Positions 16,443 through 24,763 of a stretch of DNA of 56,580 nt are shown piece after piece. The position numbers and the translations under genes are program-made. Source of the stretch: JAGQLF01 sp964437465. GTDB taxonomy: Bacteria > Patescibacteriota > Dojkabacteria > J137. The stretch spans positions 1 to 56,580 of the forward strand of contig CAYTGI010000009.1 of assembly GCA_964437465.1 (NCBI GenBank), given 5' to 3'. Each line of letters starts with the position of its first letter. The stretch's first letter is position 1. The notes beneath the pieces were generated by a model. That model was not told where the DNA came from. It was given only the letters and a program-made list of their open reading frames with translations, and did not search any database.

Positions 16443-16539
16443 GATAAAAGACTTTTATCATCGTTTAGCGGTGACACATTTTCCGGTTTCTTTATTTAAA
16501 TTATAAATGAGATAATTCATTACTATTACTTAATTAATT

Positions 16540-16833
16540 ATGGAACTATTCATCCTAGGAAGTTCTTGGATTTTTCAACTAGTTTTAGCAACTTTAGTAT
16601 TTTTAGATGCTAATAAAAATAATGACAGGAATAAATATATTTGGGCAATTGTCACATTCTTTTTCTCATTTTGGGGTTTATTATTTTACTTTCTAATAAT
16701 CTCTCCTAGTAGAAAAATAAAGAGAGTTCAAAATACAAGTATTAAAGAGAATAGGGATATGAATAATAAATCTAATAGAATGAATAAGGTAGGAAAGAAA
16801 CCTTTTAAATCTGGGCCAGTTGAGAGGTACTAA
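16540..16833 (+). CDS. Small two-helix membrane protein (PLDc_N-like)
   Basis: 97 residues: two membrane helices (about 5-22 and 33-53, WAIVTFFFSFWGLLFYFLII) joined by a short polar hairpin, then a basic, Asn-rich cytoplasmic tail. The W...F.WGLLFYF.. pattern resembles the phospholipase D N-terminal membrane hairpin family, although here without any enzyme domain. Its stop overlaps the (frame-restored) stop of the convergent gene at 16830 by 3 bp within CTAA. Confidence 0.65.
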   Translation: MELFILGSSWIFQLVLATLVFLDANKNNDRNKYIWAIVTFFFSFWGLLFYFLIISPSRKIKRVQNTSIKENRDMNNKSNRMNKVGKKPFKSGPVERY

Positions 16834-17560
16834 GATTCATTATCTCTTTTATAGTCTTCCATCTCCATTTGCATTATCTGTATTGCATACGTGAATGTAA
16901 GAATGATATTCATAGCTAATTCATTATCTCGATGAGTATTTTGTTCGAAAAGATCTTTAATATCCCGAATTAAAAGCATTGTTCCTGCAAGAATCTTTTC
17001 AGGATCAAGCTCCCTCCCATTGTTTTAATTGCCGCTTGAAAAGCTTCATAGTCCCCTTTAAAATTGACAACATGCACTTCTAAGCTATCTATAACAGTTT
17101 GAATGCTTACCCCTTTTAAATTTCCAATACTATGAAATCTGTCTTCAATCTTTCTAACTATATCTTTTATCTCTTCTCTAAGACTAGGAACGTCTTGAAG
17201 GGATGGTATATTATCTTCAGGACCTGCTGTTGATGTATCTTTTACAGCTGGAATGTATGGAGCTGATGAGGCTACTAACTTATCATTTATTCTTTTGAGT
17301 AGATAAACTGAGGGGTCATTACTATCTATAAGTCCTTCATAGTGGTCTAGAATTCTTAAAGTTATTGCATCAACTCTATCTAATGCTTCTCTTGGAAAAG
17401 GGTCTACAAGATTCTTAAAATCTCCAAATTCTACTCGCTTTTCTTGATTATTTTGAATGAGTTCACGTCTAGCAGTAATTTTTCCTCGAATTTCTTCAAC
17501 TAATTTTTCTTGAATATTCTCAGAGCCATTTAGATCTTCAGTATCTTGTCCATCACTCAT
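16830..17560 (-). pseudogene. Unknown acidic protein, interrupted by one-base frameshift
   Basis: Read straight, the frame ends at 16970 (196 residues, ending LILKRFLQEQCF). In the -1 frame, however, coding continues without a stop from the GGGAGGG run (17012-17018) as GRELDPEKILAGTMLLIRD and on to ...EMEDYKRDNES, ending at 16830. That end gives the same CTAA stop overlap with the convergent gene seen at other junctions. One missing G would restore about 242 residues. Sequencing error is likely; true decay is possible. The protein is acidic and helical, with no recognised family. Confidence 0.7.
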
Positions 17561-17632
17561 AACACAGTACGTTTAACTATAATGGGTGATTATACTTCTA
17601 AAATGGTATTTTGTCGACAAGACTTAGAGTCA

Positions 17633-18064
17633 CTAGCTTTCCTCAGGTATTTCGCTGGTTATATGAGTTATTTTAAAGCCAGAATCTTCATTAACAATAC
17701 TCACTCTTAGGCGGCCTATACTAGGATTGCCAGAGGGTATTATTACTGTTTTTCCATATTCAGTATCTACAGCTTTATCTAATGATGTGTGAGGAAGTCC
17801 ACCAGCACCTTGGTATGAGCATGCAACATAAACCTGCCAAGGATTTTTATCTAATAATTCTTGATATCCTTCATGAGGCATTGCTTTTCTAAGGTTTATT
17901 GAAGGGTTTTTTACAGTTATAGTTACATCTGTCCCATTAATATTTACACAAGTTATACCGTCACATTGAGAATCGTACAGGAGTACTGAATCAATATTAT
18001 CATTATTCAACTCAACTCCATCTTCAAGAGTTGGTTCAGAGATTTGTGGTTGTATTTGTTTCAC
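17633..18064 (-). CDS. Unknown small protein, GTG start
   Basis: 143 residues from GTG 18064 (read MKQIQPQISE); no ATG is available upstream in frame. It is beta-rich (DGITCVNINGTDVTITVKN, QVYVACSYQGAGG, RLRVSIVNEDSGFKITHITSE) with a few Cys, and no signal peptide. Family not recognised. TATAAT (18082-18087) lies 17 nt upstream of the start. It lies between the HD hydrolase gene and the frameshifted gene, all on the minus strand. Confidence 0.6.
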   Translation of the reverse strand: MKQIQPQISEPTLEDGVELNNDNIDSVLLYDSQCDGITCVNINGTDVTITVKNPSINLRKAMPHEGYQELLDKNPWQVYVACSYQGAGGLPHTSLDKAVDTEYGKTVIIPSGNPSIGRLRVSIVNEDSGFKITHITSEIPEES

Positions 18065-18107
18065 CTCTACTTACATACCAAATTATAACACACAGTACAA
18101 CTATATC

Positions 18108-18647
18108 TTAATTAGAAAAAACATTGATTAAGAATTGAATATGATCATTTAAATCTTTTCCTATCATTTCAGCACCATTTTTTATATCTTCTCTACTTAC
18201 TGCTGCTGCAAAGTGAGAATCTTTTAGCTTTTTTGTTATTGATTTCACTTTCATACCTTTAAATCCTTCTGGCCTAACTAAGCTCGCAGCATTCATAAAT
18301 CCAGAAATTTCATCGCATGCGAAAAGATACTTCTCCATTTCAGTTTCAGGCTCTTTGTTAGTTCGGGTTGGGGCGTGAGCTGCAATAGCGTCAAGTATAT
18401 CTTGTTCATATCCTGCTTCGGGCAGAATCTCTTTTATTGCTTTATTTGGATGCTCATCAGGATATTTCTCCCAATCTAAATCATGTAGTAACCCTGCCGT
18501 CCACCACTTTTCTATTTCCTCTTCAGACTTACCAAGTTCTTTGGCATAAGCTTCCATAGCTTTAGCTACCATCTCGGAGTGATTTCTCAAAGCCTCATTT
18601 TCAATGTACTCAGTTAGTAATTTTTGGGATTCTTCTCTACTATTCAT
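18108..18647 (-). CDS. HD-domain phosphohydrolase
   Basis: 179 residues. Metal-binding HD motifs: H of NHSEMVAKA (about 23), GLLHDLDWEKYP (about 53) and IAAHAPTR (about 88) followed by the Asp of FACDEISG (about 108). Length and order fit small HD hydrolases that act on nucleotides or phosphomonoesters; substrate not readable. Cytosolic. It is transcribed with the RNase HI gene upstream (18705) on the same strand. Confidence 0.85.
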   Translation of the reverse strand: MNSREESQKLLTEYIENEALRNHSEMVAKAMEAYAKELGKSEEEIEKWWTAGLLHDLDWEKYPDEHPNKAIKEILPEAGYEQDILDAIAAHAPTRTNKEPETEMEKYLFACDEISGFMNAASLVRPEGFKGMKVKSITKKLKDSHFAAAVSREDIKNGAEMIGKDLNDHIQFLINVFSN

Positions 18648-18704
18648 AGATTATAAATTTATATGTAATAATGATTGTACCCAAGTATCTATGTACCGAG
18701 GTAC

Positions 18705-19106
18705 TTAAGTACTTATAGAATCTAAAATGATATTCACCATTTTATCTGCATGCTTATTTTCTTCTCTAGGAACGTGATGAATTGCGATCTTTTCAAACAA
18801 AAATACTAAATCTTGAACCTGTTCTTTTAAGATTTTCAAATGCTCCTGTTTAACTTTGTACTCTCCGTTTAATTGCTTAACAACCAATTCGCTATCAAGA
18901 TAACAATCGATCTCTTTTATGCCAAATTTATTAGCATTCTCTAATCCTAAAATTAGTGCTTTGTATTCTGCTTCGTTATTTGTGGCTTTACCTAAATACT
19001 CACCTTCAAATGTAATTAAGGCATCTTTTTCATCAAATATAAATACTCCAGTTGCAGCTGGACCAGGATTTCCTCTAGCTCCTCCATCAGTAAAAAGTTT
19101 ATGCAT
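18705..19106 (-). CDS. RNase HI-like (reverse transcriptase-like family)
   Basis: 133 residues. All four acidic catalytic positions are visible: D in FTDGGARGNPG (residue 7), E in TNNEAEYKAL (about 47), D in CYLDSELVVKQL (about 69), and D near the end in NKHADKMVN (about 123). It cleaves the RNA strand of RNA-DNA hybrids; the DGGARGNPGPA wording is typical of the short bacterial/plant 'RVT_3' branch, often paired with other housekeeping genes. No HBD domain. Confidence 0.88.
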   Translation of the reverse strand: MHKLFTDGGARGNPGPAATGVFIFDEKDALITFEGEYLGKATNNEAEYKALILGLENANKFGIKEIDCYLDSELVVKQLNGEYKVKQEHLKILKEQVQDLVFLFEKIAIHHVPREENKHADKMVNIILDSIST

Positions 19107-19150
19107 AGTGGGTTCTTTAACTTTTTCAGTTTATCACACAAAATATTCCG

Positions 19151-19723
19151 TTACTTACATTCCCAAAGGTATCCAAGTCCTTCCGAGAACATTCTTGTAG
19201 TTACGTGGATTTGTGCATAAGGATCATAAATTGATGCTCCAGGAACTCCATATCTATTAGCTCGAATTGGCCAGTAGTTTATATGGTGTTGAAATAATCC
19301 GTAGAAAGTATTATTTGATGTATTAACAGCATAAGGGTTCCCACTACTTTCACACATCATAACCCTAATTACCTGATTAGGATCACAACCTACAGCATTA
19401 CACTGATCAATTATCGCTGCTTCATAAGCTGCTGGTGAGGTTTGAGACCAAACTGCTCTCTTTTGTATTTGAAGGATTCGAACTCTTTCTAATTTAGTTT
19501 GTTCAAGATCTTCTTTTATAAATCCTAATACATTAGGTGTGTTGTTAACCTCAACAATATCGTTTGTACGAATAGTTTTTAGACTAGACCTGACATTTGA
19601 GGGATTCTCAAGATTAACTAGTATTGAGATACTAGCAATAAAAGTAAACAACACTATTGTTATTTGTAGAATTGTCTTCTTTCTTAAATAAATAATGGGC
19701 GACGGGTCGTCCTCTATTTTCAT
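19151..19723 (-). CDS. Membrane-anchored lytic transglycosylase-like protein
   Basis: 190 residues. A membrane anchor (about 16-36, ILQITIVLFTFIASISILV) leads into a linker and a C-terminal lysozyme-like domain. The catalytic Glu sits in MMCESSGNPYAVN (about 130), followed by YGLFQHHINYWPIRA and the ending GLGYLWECK. This layout resembles transglycosylase SLT/Rpf-type domains that cut peptidoglycan outside the membrane. Paired Cys (CNAVGC, and MCE with WEC) could form disulfides. The substrate call is by motif only. Confidence 0.78.
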   Translation of the reverse strand: MKIEDDPSPIIYLRKKTILQITIVLFTFIASISILVNLENPSNVRSSLKTIRTNDIVEVNNTPNVLGFIKEDLEQTKLERVRILQIQKRAVWSQTSPAAYEAAIIDQCNAVGCDPNQVIRVMMCESSGNPYAVNTSNNTFYGLFQHHINYWPIRANRYGVPGASIYDPYAQIHVTTRMFSEGLGYLWECK

Positions 19724-19769
19724 TTTAATTGACTTACAAAACCTAAGTTCGGATAGTCATATTTAATAA

Positions 19770-20981
19770 CTAATTCAAATTTTGCTCTTCACATAATACA
19801 TCAAGAACACTAAATTTGTCACCACTTAGATATTTAAGCATCATTCCTCCACCAATTGACACGTGGTTAAACCTTTTAGGCTTTATTCTAAGTTTTTGCA
19901 TCGCATAAGATGTATCTGCACCTCCTGCTACCTTGTAACAATCTTTAGGTGTAGACAATGCTATATATTCTCCAACAGCTTCTGTTCCTTTGTTAAATTT
20001 ATCCCACTCAAAAACGCCCATAGGCCCATTCCAAAGGACAGTCTTTGCACTCTCAATAACTTCTCTAAATTGTACAAGAGTATTTTGTCCAATATCTAAA
20101 CCGATTAAATTTTTAGGTATCTGTTGAGTTGGAACTTCGATAGCCTTTGTATTTTCATCAAACTCTTCTCCAGCAATGTGGTCAATTGGTAAAAGTATAT
20201 CGACTCCATTTTTTTCTGCTTTCTTAATTATACTTTTAGCCTTTTTTATAGATTTCTCTTCGACTTTAGATTTTCCAACTTCTACATCCATAGCTTTTAA
20301 AAAAGTGTAAGCCATTGCTCCACCAATAATCATAGAATCAACCTTCTCTACAAGTGATTCAAGAAGAGGTATTTTTGTATCTACCTTAGCTCCTCCTATT
20401 ACTGCAACATATGGACTCTCCGGATCTGTCCCGATTTTATTTAATGCCTCAATCTCACTTTGCAATGAGTATCCAGCATAGCTAGGCATAATTTTAGGAA
20501 GATCATAAACGGATGCGTGTTCTCTATAAACTCCAAAAGAATCATTTACATAAAAGTCGCATAGATCAGCTAGGCTTGAAAGAAATTCTTTTCTTTCCTC
20601 TTCACTTTCACTCTCTTCACTCTGAGAGAATCGTAAGTTTTCAATTAGTAGAACTTCACCATGCTCCATGAACTTTATTGAATTCTCACAGGCGTCAATA
20701 TGAGCAAATTTGACTGGCTTATTTAATAGCTTACCTAGTTCGAATCGAGCAGGCATTAAAGATAGCTCATCAACAGGCTTACCCTCAGGTCTCCCAGCAT
20801 GAGAGATCAAAACAACTTTACAATTCTTACTTAAGAGATCCTCAATAGTTTTAACTGATGCCTTGATTCGGCTGTTATCAAGGATCTCGTCACCCTTCAT
20901 TGGGACATCGAAATTAACACGAACTATAACAGTTTTATTGTTCATGTTCTCATCTTGAAACTTTCTTATATTTTCGTACAT
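19770..20981 (-). CDS. pgk: Phosphoglycerate kinase
   Basis: 403 residues from ATG 20981; a TTG 21 bp upstream is in frame but lies between the GGAAGG (20995-21000) and TATAAT elements. It converts 1,3-bisphosphoglycerate and ADP to 3-phosphoglycerate and ATP in glycolysis. Diagnostic parts: VIVRVNFDVPMKG near the start, LISHAGRPEGK, the substrate-binding region NLRFSQSEESE, VAVIGGAKVDTKI, the hinge VLWNGPMGVFEWDKF and C-terminal VAGGADTSYA with HVSIGGGMMLKYLSG. All appear intact. Confidence 0.95.
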   Translation of the reverse strand: MYENIRKFQDENMNNKTVIVRVNFDVPMKGDEILDNSRIKASVKTIEDLLSKNCKVVLISHAGRPEGKPVDELSLMPARFELGKLLNKPVKFAHIDACENSIKFMEHGEVLLIENLRFSQSEESESEEERKEFLSSLADLCDFYVNDSFGVYREHASVYDLPKIMPSYAGYSLQSEIEALNKIGTDPESPYVAVIGGAKVDTKIPLLESLVEKVDSMIIGGAMAYTFLKAMDVEVGKSKVEEKSIKKAKSIIKKAEKNGVDILLPIDHIAGEEFDENTKAIEVPTQQIPKNLIGLDIGQNTLVQFREVIESAKTVLWNGPMGVFEWDKFNKGTEAVGEYIALSTPKDCYKVAGGADTSYAMQKLRIKPKRFNHVSIGGGMMLKYLSGDKFSVLDVLCEEQNLN

Positions 20982-21284
20982 GTTAAAATTTTTACCTTCC
21001 AATTATACCATAAAATATGACTAAAGCTGGTTTGGTGTGTAAGATTTATGCACATTTTGTTGATAGGTTCTACTGACAGTTCTTAAAATATATGTTTGTT
21101 ATTATTGCTCTTTTAGATCTAATATATCTCTCCTTAGTTATAAATAGTTGTGCTTGGTTTTCTTCTACTATGGCTTAACATATCTCACGTGCAAGTCGTT
21201 CACTTAAGCTATCTTGTATAAAAAGTGGTTGTGAGTGTATAAGGCCATCAGATATGTCCATTTTAATACAGTATAAATTATGAG
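20982..21284. other. Gene-free stretch between pgk and serS
   Basis: About 300 bp. The pgk promoter region is at one end (TATAAT 21002-21007 on the minus strand). I see no credible reading frame, tRNA or strong terminator. Several scattered TATAAT-like and AT-rich segments occur, so a small RNA cannot be excluded. Confidence 0.4.
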
Positions 21285-22541
21285 TTATTTACAAATTAGT
21301 TCTTTCCCCATGTATTTTTGAAGAACTTCTGGAACTCTTATTGAACCATCTTCTTTTTGATATTGTTCAATAATTGCAATAGGGAATCTAGATAGTGCAA
21401 TTGCGGTTCCATTAAGCATGTGGGCATATTTATTTTCCCCATCTTTAGTCTTATACCGGATATTTAGGTTTCTTGCTTGATAGTCAGTACAGTTTGAAGT
21501 TGATGTAATTTCACCAAAATCATCTCTTCCTGGCATCCATGCCTCTAAATCATATTTTTTAGCTGCAATTGCCCCAAGATCAGCAGTACATTGTTGAATA
21601 ACTTTAAAATGTAGACCTAGTTCAGTAGCAATTTCTTTCTCTATTTCTAGCATTTCTTGATGGATTTCTTCAGATTGTTCATCAGTGCAGTATGCAAACA
21701 TTTCTAATTTTGTGAACTGATGAATTCTATATAATCCTTTTGAATATTTTCCATAAGCACCAGCTTCTTTTCTATAGCAGTGAGAGATTGCTACATACTT
21801 TTTAGGAAGATCTTCTTCTTCAAAAATAGTATCAGCATGATAACCAGCCATTGTTACTTCAGCGGTAGCTATTAGTCCTAAATCTTCTCCATCAATTTCG
21901 TAAGTTTGTGCTTCATCCCCTTTTGGAGCATATCCTGTACCTAAGTAAAATCTTGATTTAGCTAAATCAGGAGTTTGAAAAAGTTGGTAACCTTTATCAA
22001 TAAATTTATGTAATCCAAATTGAATTAAAGCATATTCAAGTAAAACTGCATCTCCTTTTAAATAGTAAAACTGAGAACCACTAACTTTAGCTCCAGTTTC
22101 AAAGTCAATAATATCAAGATCTAGCATTAAATCTAGGTGATTTTTTGGAGTAAATGAAAACTCAGGTTTTTCTCCTATAAATTCAAGATCTATATTATCT
22201 TCTTCACTTTTGCCGACAGGTACATCTTCAAAATGCATATTTGGAATTTCATTGATTAACTCATTCCATTTATTCTCAAGTTCTTCAACTTTAGGTTCGA
22301 TCTTATCAATTTGAGTTTTAAGTTCTTTAACTTTATTAATTGTATCTTGGTCCGGTTTACCTTTAAGACCTTTGCTTAACTCATTTCGTTCAGATCTAAA
22401 TTCATCTCTTTTTTGGATTAATTCGTTTCTTTCTTTATCAACCTCAATCCATGTATCAACAAATTCAGGATTATTTCCTCTTTCTTCAGCATTTTTCTTA
22501 ACTTTCTCAGGATTATTTCTTATAAAATTTGGATCAATCAT
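21285..22541 (-). CDS. serS: Seryl-tRNA synthetase
   Basis: 418 residues, normal length. The N-terminal tRNA-binding coiled-coil arm (about 30-105; VDKERNELIQKRDEFRSERN, KVKELKTQIDKIEPKVEEL) precedes the class II catalytic domain. Motif 2 reads ISHCYRKEAGAYGK...YRIHQFTKLEMF; motif 3 reads LNGTAIALSRFPIAIIEQYQ; NCTDYQARNLNIRYK is the usual serine-site segment. It charges tRNA-Ser. The 5' leader carries a long inverted repeat (22560-22609). Confidence 0.95.
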   Translation of the reverse strand: MIDPNFIRNNPEKVKKNAEERGNNPEFVDTWIEVDKERNELIQKRDEFRSERNELSKGLKGKPDQDTINKVKELKTQIDKIEPKVEELENKWNELINEIPNMHFEDVPVGKSEEDNIDLEFIGEKPEFSFTPKNHLDLMLDLDIIDFETGAKVSGSQFYYLKGDAVLLEYALIQFGLHKFIDKGYQLFQTPDLAKSRFYLGTGYAPKGDEAQTYEIDGEDLGLIATAEVTMAGYHADTIFEEEDLPKKYVAISHCYRKEAGAYGKYSKGLYRIHQFTKLEMFAYCTDEQSEEIHQEMLEIEKEIATELGLHFKVIQQCTADLGAIAAKKYDLEAWMPGRDDFGEITSTSNCTDYQARNLNIRYKTKDGENKYAHMLNGTAIALSRFPIAIIEQYQKEDGSIRVPEVLQKYMGKELICK

Positions 22542-22559
22542 TTTTAAATACTAATAAAT

Positions 22560-22609
22560 AAATTCAATACAAAAAGTTTTTATACCCCCAAAGGGGATGT
22601 ATTGAATTT
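22560..22609 (-). promoter_or_regulatory. Structured 5' leader of serS
   Basis: AAATTCAATAC (22560-22570) and GTATTGAATTT (22599-22609) are perfectly complementary and enclose a CCCC-AAA-GGGG hairpin. On the minus strand the structure lies about 18 nt upstream of the serS ATG and downstream of a TATAAT (22636-22641). It lacks a T-box signature. It may stabilise the mRNA or control initiation. Confidence 0.6.
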
Positions 22610-22655
22610 TTGTGAAGATAAAAACCTCATATTGGATTATACACTGAAAGAATGA

Positions 22656-24029
22656 TTATTTTGAGACTTTATCTAACGTTTTCTTATAAACAATCATCAT
22701 TTCAATTATAAAATGACAAACATCTAACATATAATCAAAGTCTTCAGTTATCCTATATTCATAAGGATCTCCTCCTACGAAATCAAAATAGAAAAACCGA
22801 ATACGATTGTACATCTCTCTTATTCTATCGTTTTTAGCAAAATTAGGATAAGTTATAACTTCAGAGTTATCATCCAATTTAGAACCATGATTAGCTAGAA
22901 GGGTTGCCACATTTAATTTATATAGAAAAACACTCACACTTTGAGCAAGATCAGTAAATGAAACATGACTAGATTTCCAGTCATATACATGAACTTCGCC
23001 GTTCCTTCTAAATGAGATTAGATCTGGCCTTGCGACAACTTGCATTCGAATCTCTCTCATCCCACTACTTCTTAAGACTTCAAAATATCTTGGATATCCT
23101 AGAATCAAGTTGTTTATAATAAGTTTCTCTGCCAATATTTTTGGAGATTCAAACCCAAACTCATCACGCTCATATTGAATTTCATTATCCCAATCAAAAT
23201 ATTTAGGATTATTAAAAAGCCATAATAAATGATCAATAGTTAGATAAATATTTGTTCTATTTCCGTGAATAAAATCTCTAAATCTATGAAATTCTGGAGT
23301 TTGTTCTTGAACTGAATTAATCCTTGACATAAATAATCTTAATGTTCTTAATCTGTCGTCCATTTCTTCGTTTGAATAAGCTATTCCATTTCTCCGTACA
23401 AATTCAAAGAAGTCTTGAAGTGATATACCATCTGACAATCGTGGGAACTCAGCTTGTAAGCCATAATCATTAAGATCTATATTTCCATTCTTTTCCTCAT
23501 AGCTTAAAAACTTTTCATGGGGATCAATTTCAAACCTACCTTTATGCATACTTCTTCTCAATAACATGTCTGCTCCTAATCCAAATAATCTTCTAGCAAG
23601 TATATCTCCTCCACGATCAGAAATTCCTTTCTTTGATAAAATGTAAGAAATAATCTCAGCTGGTATTTTATGTTTTGCTGTTCCAAATAATCCTAAAAGT
23701 TCCAAATTTTCTGTAGGATTTGGGGTTTCATACCTAGAAATTTCTTTTGATGCATTTCCTAGATTTTCTCTTATTACTTGAACAATTTTAGAAGGCTTTA
23801 CTCGTCTTCCAATACTAAATGGTTTTCCTTCTTCCTCACATTTAGCTCGGACTTTATCAAGGTCTGTTTCACATTTAGTTGTAGTCACATCAATTTGAGT
23901 AAGTGGGGTTCTTTCTCCAAATAGCAGAGGAAGTTCTTGTTGGAATCTGCGTTCAAAGTCTGGAGGATATGCTATAGAGGTAGATGTTGGAGGGTGTAAA
24001 TAAGATAGTGCTTCATCGGCACTACCCAT
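22656..24029 (-). CDS. PD-(D/E)XK superfamily nuclease-like protein
   Basis: 457 residues. The C-terminal third has the restriction-endonuclease-like core: ARPDLISFRRNGEVHVYDWKSS (about 333-354) supplies the PD...D-x-K arrangement, followed by a helix with an S..QSVSVFLYKLN pattern (the Q of RecB-like nucleases). The N-terminal two thirds are helical and unrecognised. There are no ATPase motifs. The partner and the cellular role (repair, defence or RNA processing) are not evident. It precedes serS on the minus strand and is divergent from the T-box leader. Confidence 0.65.
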   Translation of the reverse strand: MGSADEALSYLHPPTSTSIAYPPDFERRFQQELPLLFGERTPLTQIDVTTTKCETDLDKVRAKCEEEGKPFSIGRRVKPSKIVQVIRENLGNASKEISRYETPNPTENLELLGLFGTAKHKIPAEIISYILSKKGISDRGGDILARRLFGLGADMLLRRSMHKGRFEIDPHEKFLSYEEKNGNIDLNDYGLQAEFPRLSDGISLQDFFEFVRRNGIAYSNEEMDDRLRTLRLFMSRINSVQEQTPEFHRFRDFIHGNRTNIYLTIDHLLWLFNNPKYFDWDNEIQYERDEFGFESPKILAEKLIINNLILGYPRYFEVLRSSGMREIRMQVVARPDLISFRRNGEVHVYDWKSSHVSFTDLAQSVSVFLYKLNVATLLANHGSKLDDNSEVITYPNFAKNDRIREMYNRIRFFYFDFVGGDPYEYRITEDFDYMLDVCHFIIEMMIVYKKTLDKVSK

Positions 24030-24131
24030 TGAACTGTAGATAACTAATATTTATCTTCATAAAACTAACGGATAAATGTTAAAACTTTTGTATTTTTATA
24101 TCAATAATTTTTAAAATGTAGAAAAAGATGG

Positions 24132-24318
24132 TATGATCTATTCTAAGTATAGCCCTTTGGCAAGGCTCGTCATGAAACTCATGAGACAAATATACTTAAA
24201 CTAAAGAGGATAGTATAAAATTCTATCAAAAAGGGTGGAACCGCGGGAACCCGTCCGTTTTGGACAATAATAACTCGTCCCTGTAATTAATATAACATTT
24301 ATTACTTTGGGATTTGAG
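24132..24318 (+). promoter_or_regulatory. T-box riboswitch, probably glycine-specific
   Basis: The T-box consensus AGGGTGGAACCGCGGG is at 24232-24247. A closing stem AAGTATA/TATACTT (24145-24151 with 24191-24197) bounds a short Stem I region. Within it, AGCC/GGCT (24151-24154, 24164-24167) presents a loop containing GGC (24159-24161), a Gly codon that may be the specifier. CTCGTCCC (24274-24281) can pair with AGGG (antiterminator) or with GGGATTTGAG (24309-24318, terminator). A TATGAT -10 lies at 24132. The expected U-run after the terminator stem is absent; repeat sequence begins at 24320. The next synthetase gene, glyS, starts 445 bp downstream. Confidence 0.85.
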
Positions 24319-24319
24319 C

Positions 24320-24730
24320 GGTAAGCTTTAAGCTGTAGGCTCTAAGCTATTATGAAAGACTTTCGAAAATTAAAAGTTTGGAACTTATCTCATACTTTAG
24401 CCTTGGATATATATAAACTGACTAAGAATTTCCCAAATACTGAGAGATATAATTTAATCAGCCAGCTTAACAGAGCTGCATTATCAATACCTACTAATAT
24501 TGCTGAAGGGTGTGGCAGAGATACTGACCCTGACTTTGCTAAGTTTATCTCAATTGCAATAGGTTCTACTTCTGAAGTCGAATATCTACTAATATTTGCA
24601 AAAGATCTTAAATACATAGATTCTAAAAAACAGGTTGAACTTAATTCTCAAATAAATGAGATAAAGAAGATGTTAATCGCATTTTACAAAAAACTTAAAG
24701 CTTGAAGCCTAATGCTTATAGCTTAAAGCC
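24320..24730 (+). mobile_element. Inverted-repeat-flanked four-helix-bundle cassette
   Basis: The left end reads GTAAGCTTTAAGCTGTAGGC, continuing to 24348. The right end (24694-24730), read in reverse, gives GGCTTTAAGCTATAAGC and then AGGCTTCAAGCTTTAAG. The two are imperfect inverted copies. The enclosed gene (24352-24705) uses the right repeat for its final codons. The cassette separates the T-box terminator stem from glyS. No transposase is present, so it may be non-autonomous. Confidence 0.55.
24352..24705 (+). CDS. Four-helix-bundle protein (23S rRNA-intervening-sequence family)
   Basis: 117 residues. The opening KDFRKLKVWNLSHTLALDIYKLTKNFP and the central LISQLNRAALSIPTNIAEGCGR, then FISIAIGSTSEVEYLLIFAKDL, are the standard wording of the TIGR02436/S23 four-helix-bundle family. 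Family members are often found in rRNA intervening sequences and elsewhere; their activity is not established. The gene sits within inverted repeats between a T-box leader and glyS. The TGA stop lies inside the right repeat (AAAGCTTGA). Confidence 0.9.
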   Translation: MKDFRKLKVWNLSHTLALDIYKLTKNFPNTERYNLISQLNRAALSIPTNIAEGCGRDTDPDFAKFISIAIGSTSEVEYLLIFAKDLKYIDSKKQVELNSQINEIKKMLIAFYKKLKA

Positions 24731-24763
24731 TTATTACTTAATATAAATTATTACTCATTAAAT

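Noticed and set aside
17012..17018. Programmed -1 frameshifting at GGGAGGG
   Set aside because: There is no standard slippery heptamer or obvious downstream pseudoknot, and two other genes show one-base losses in unrelated runs, so error is more likely.
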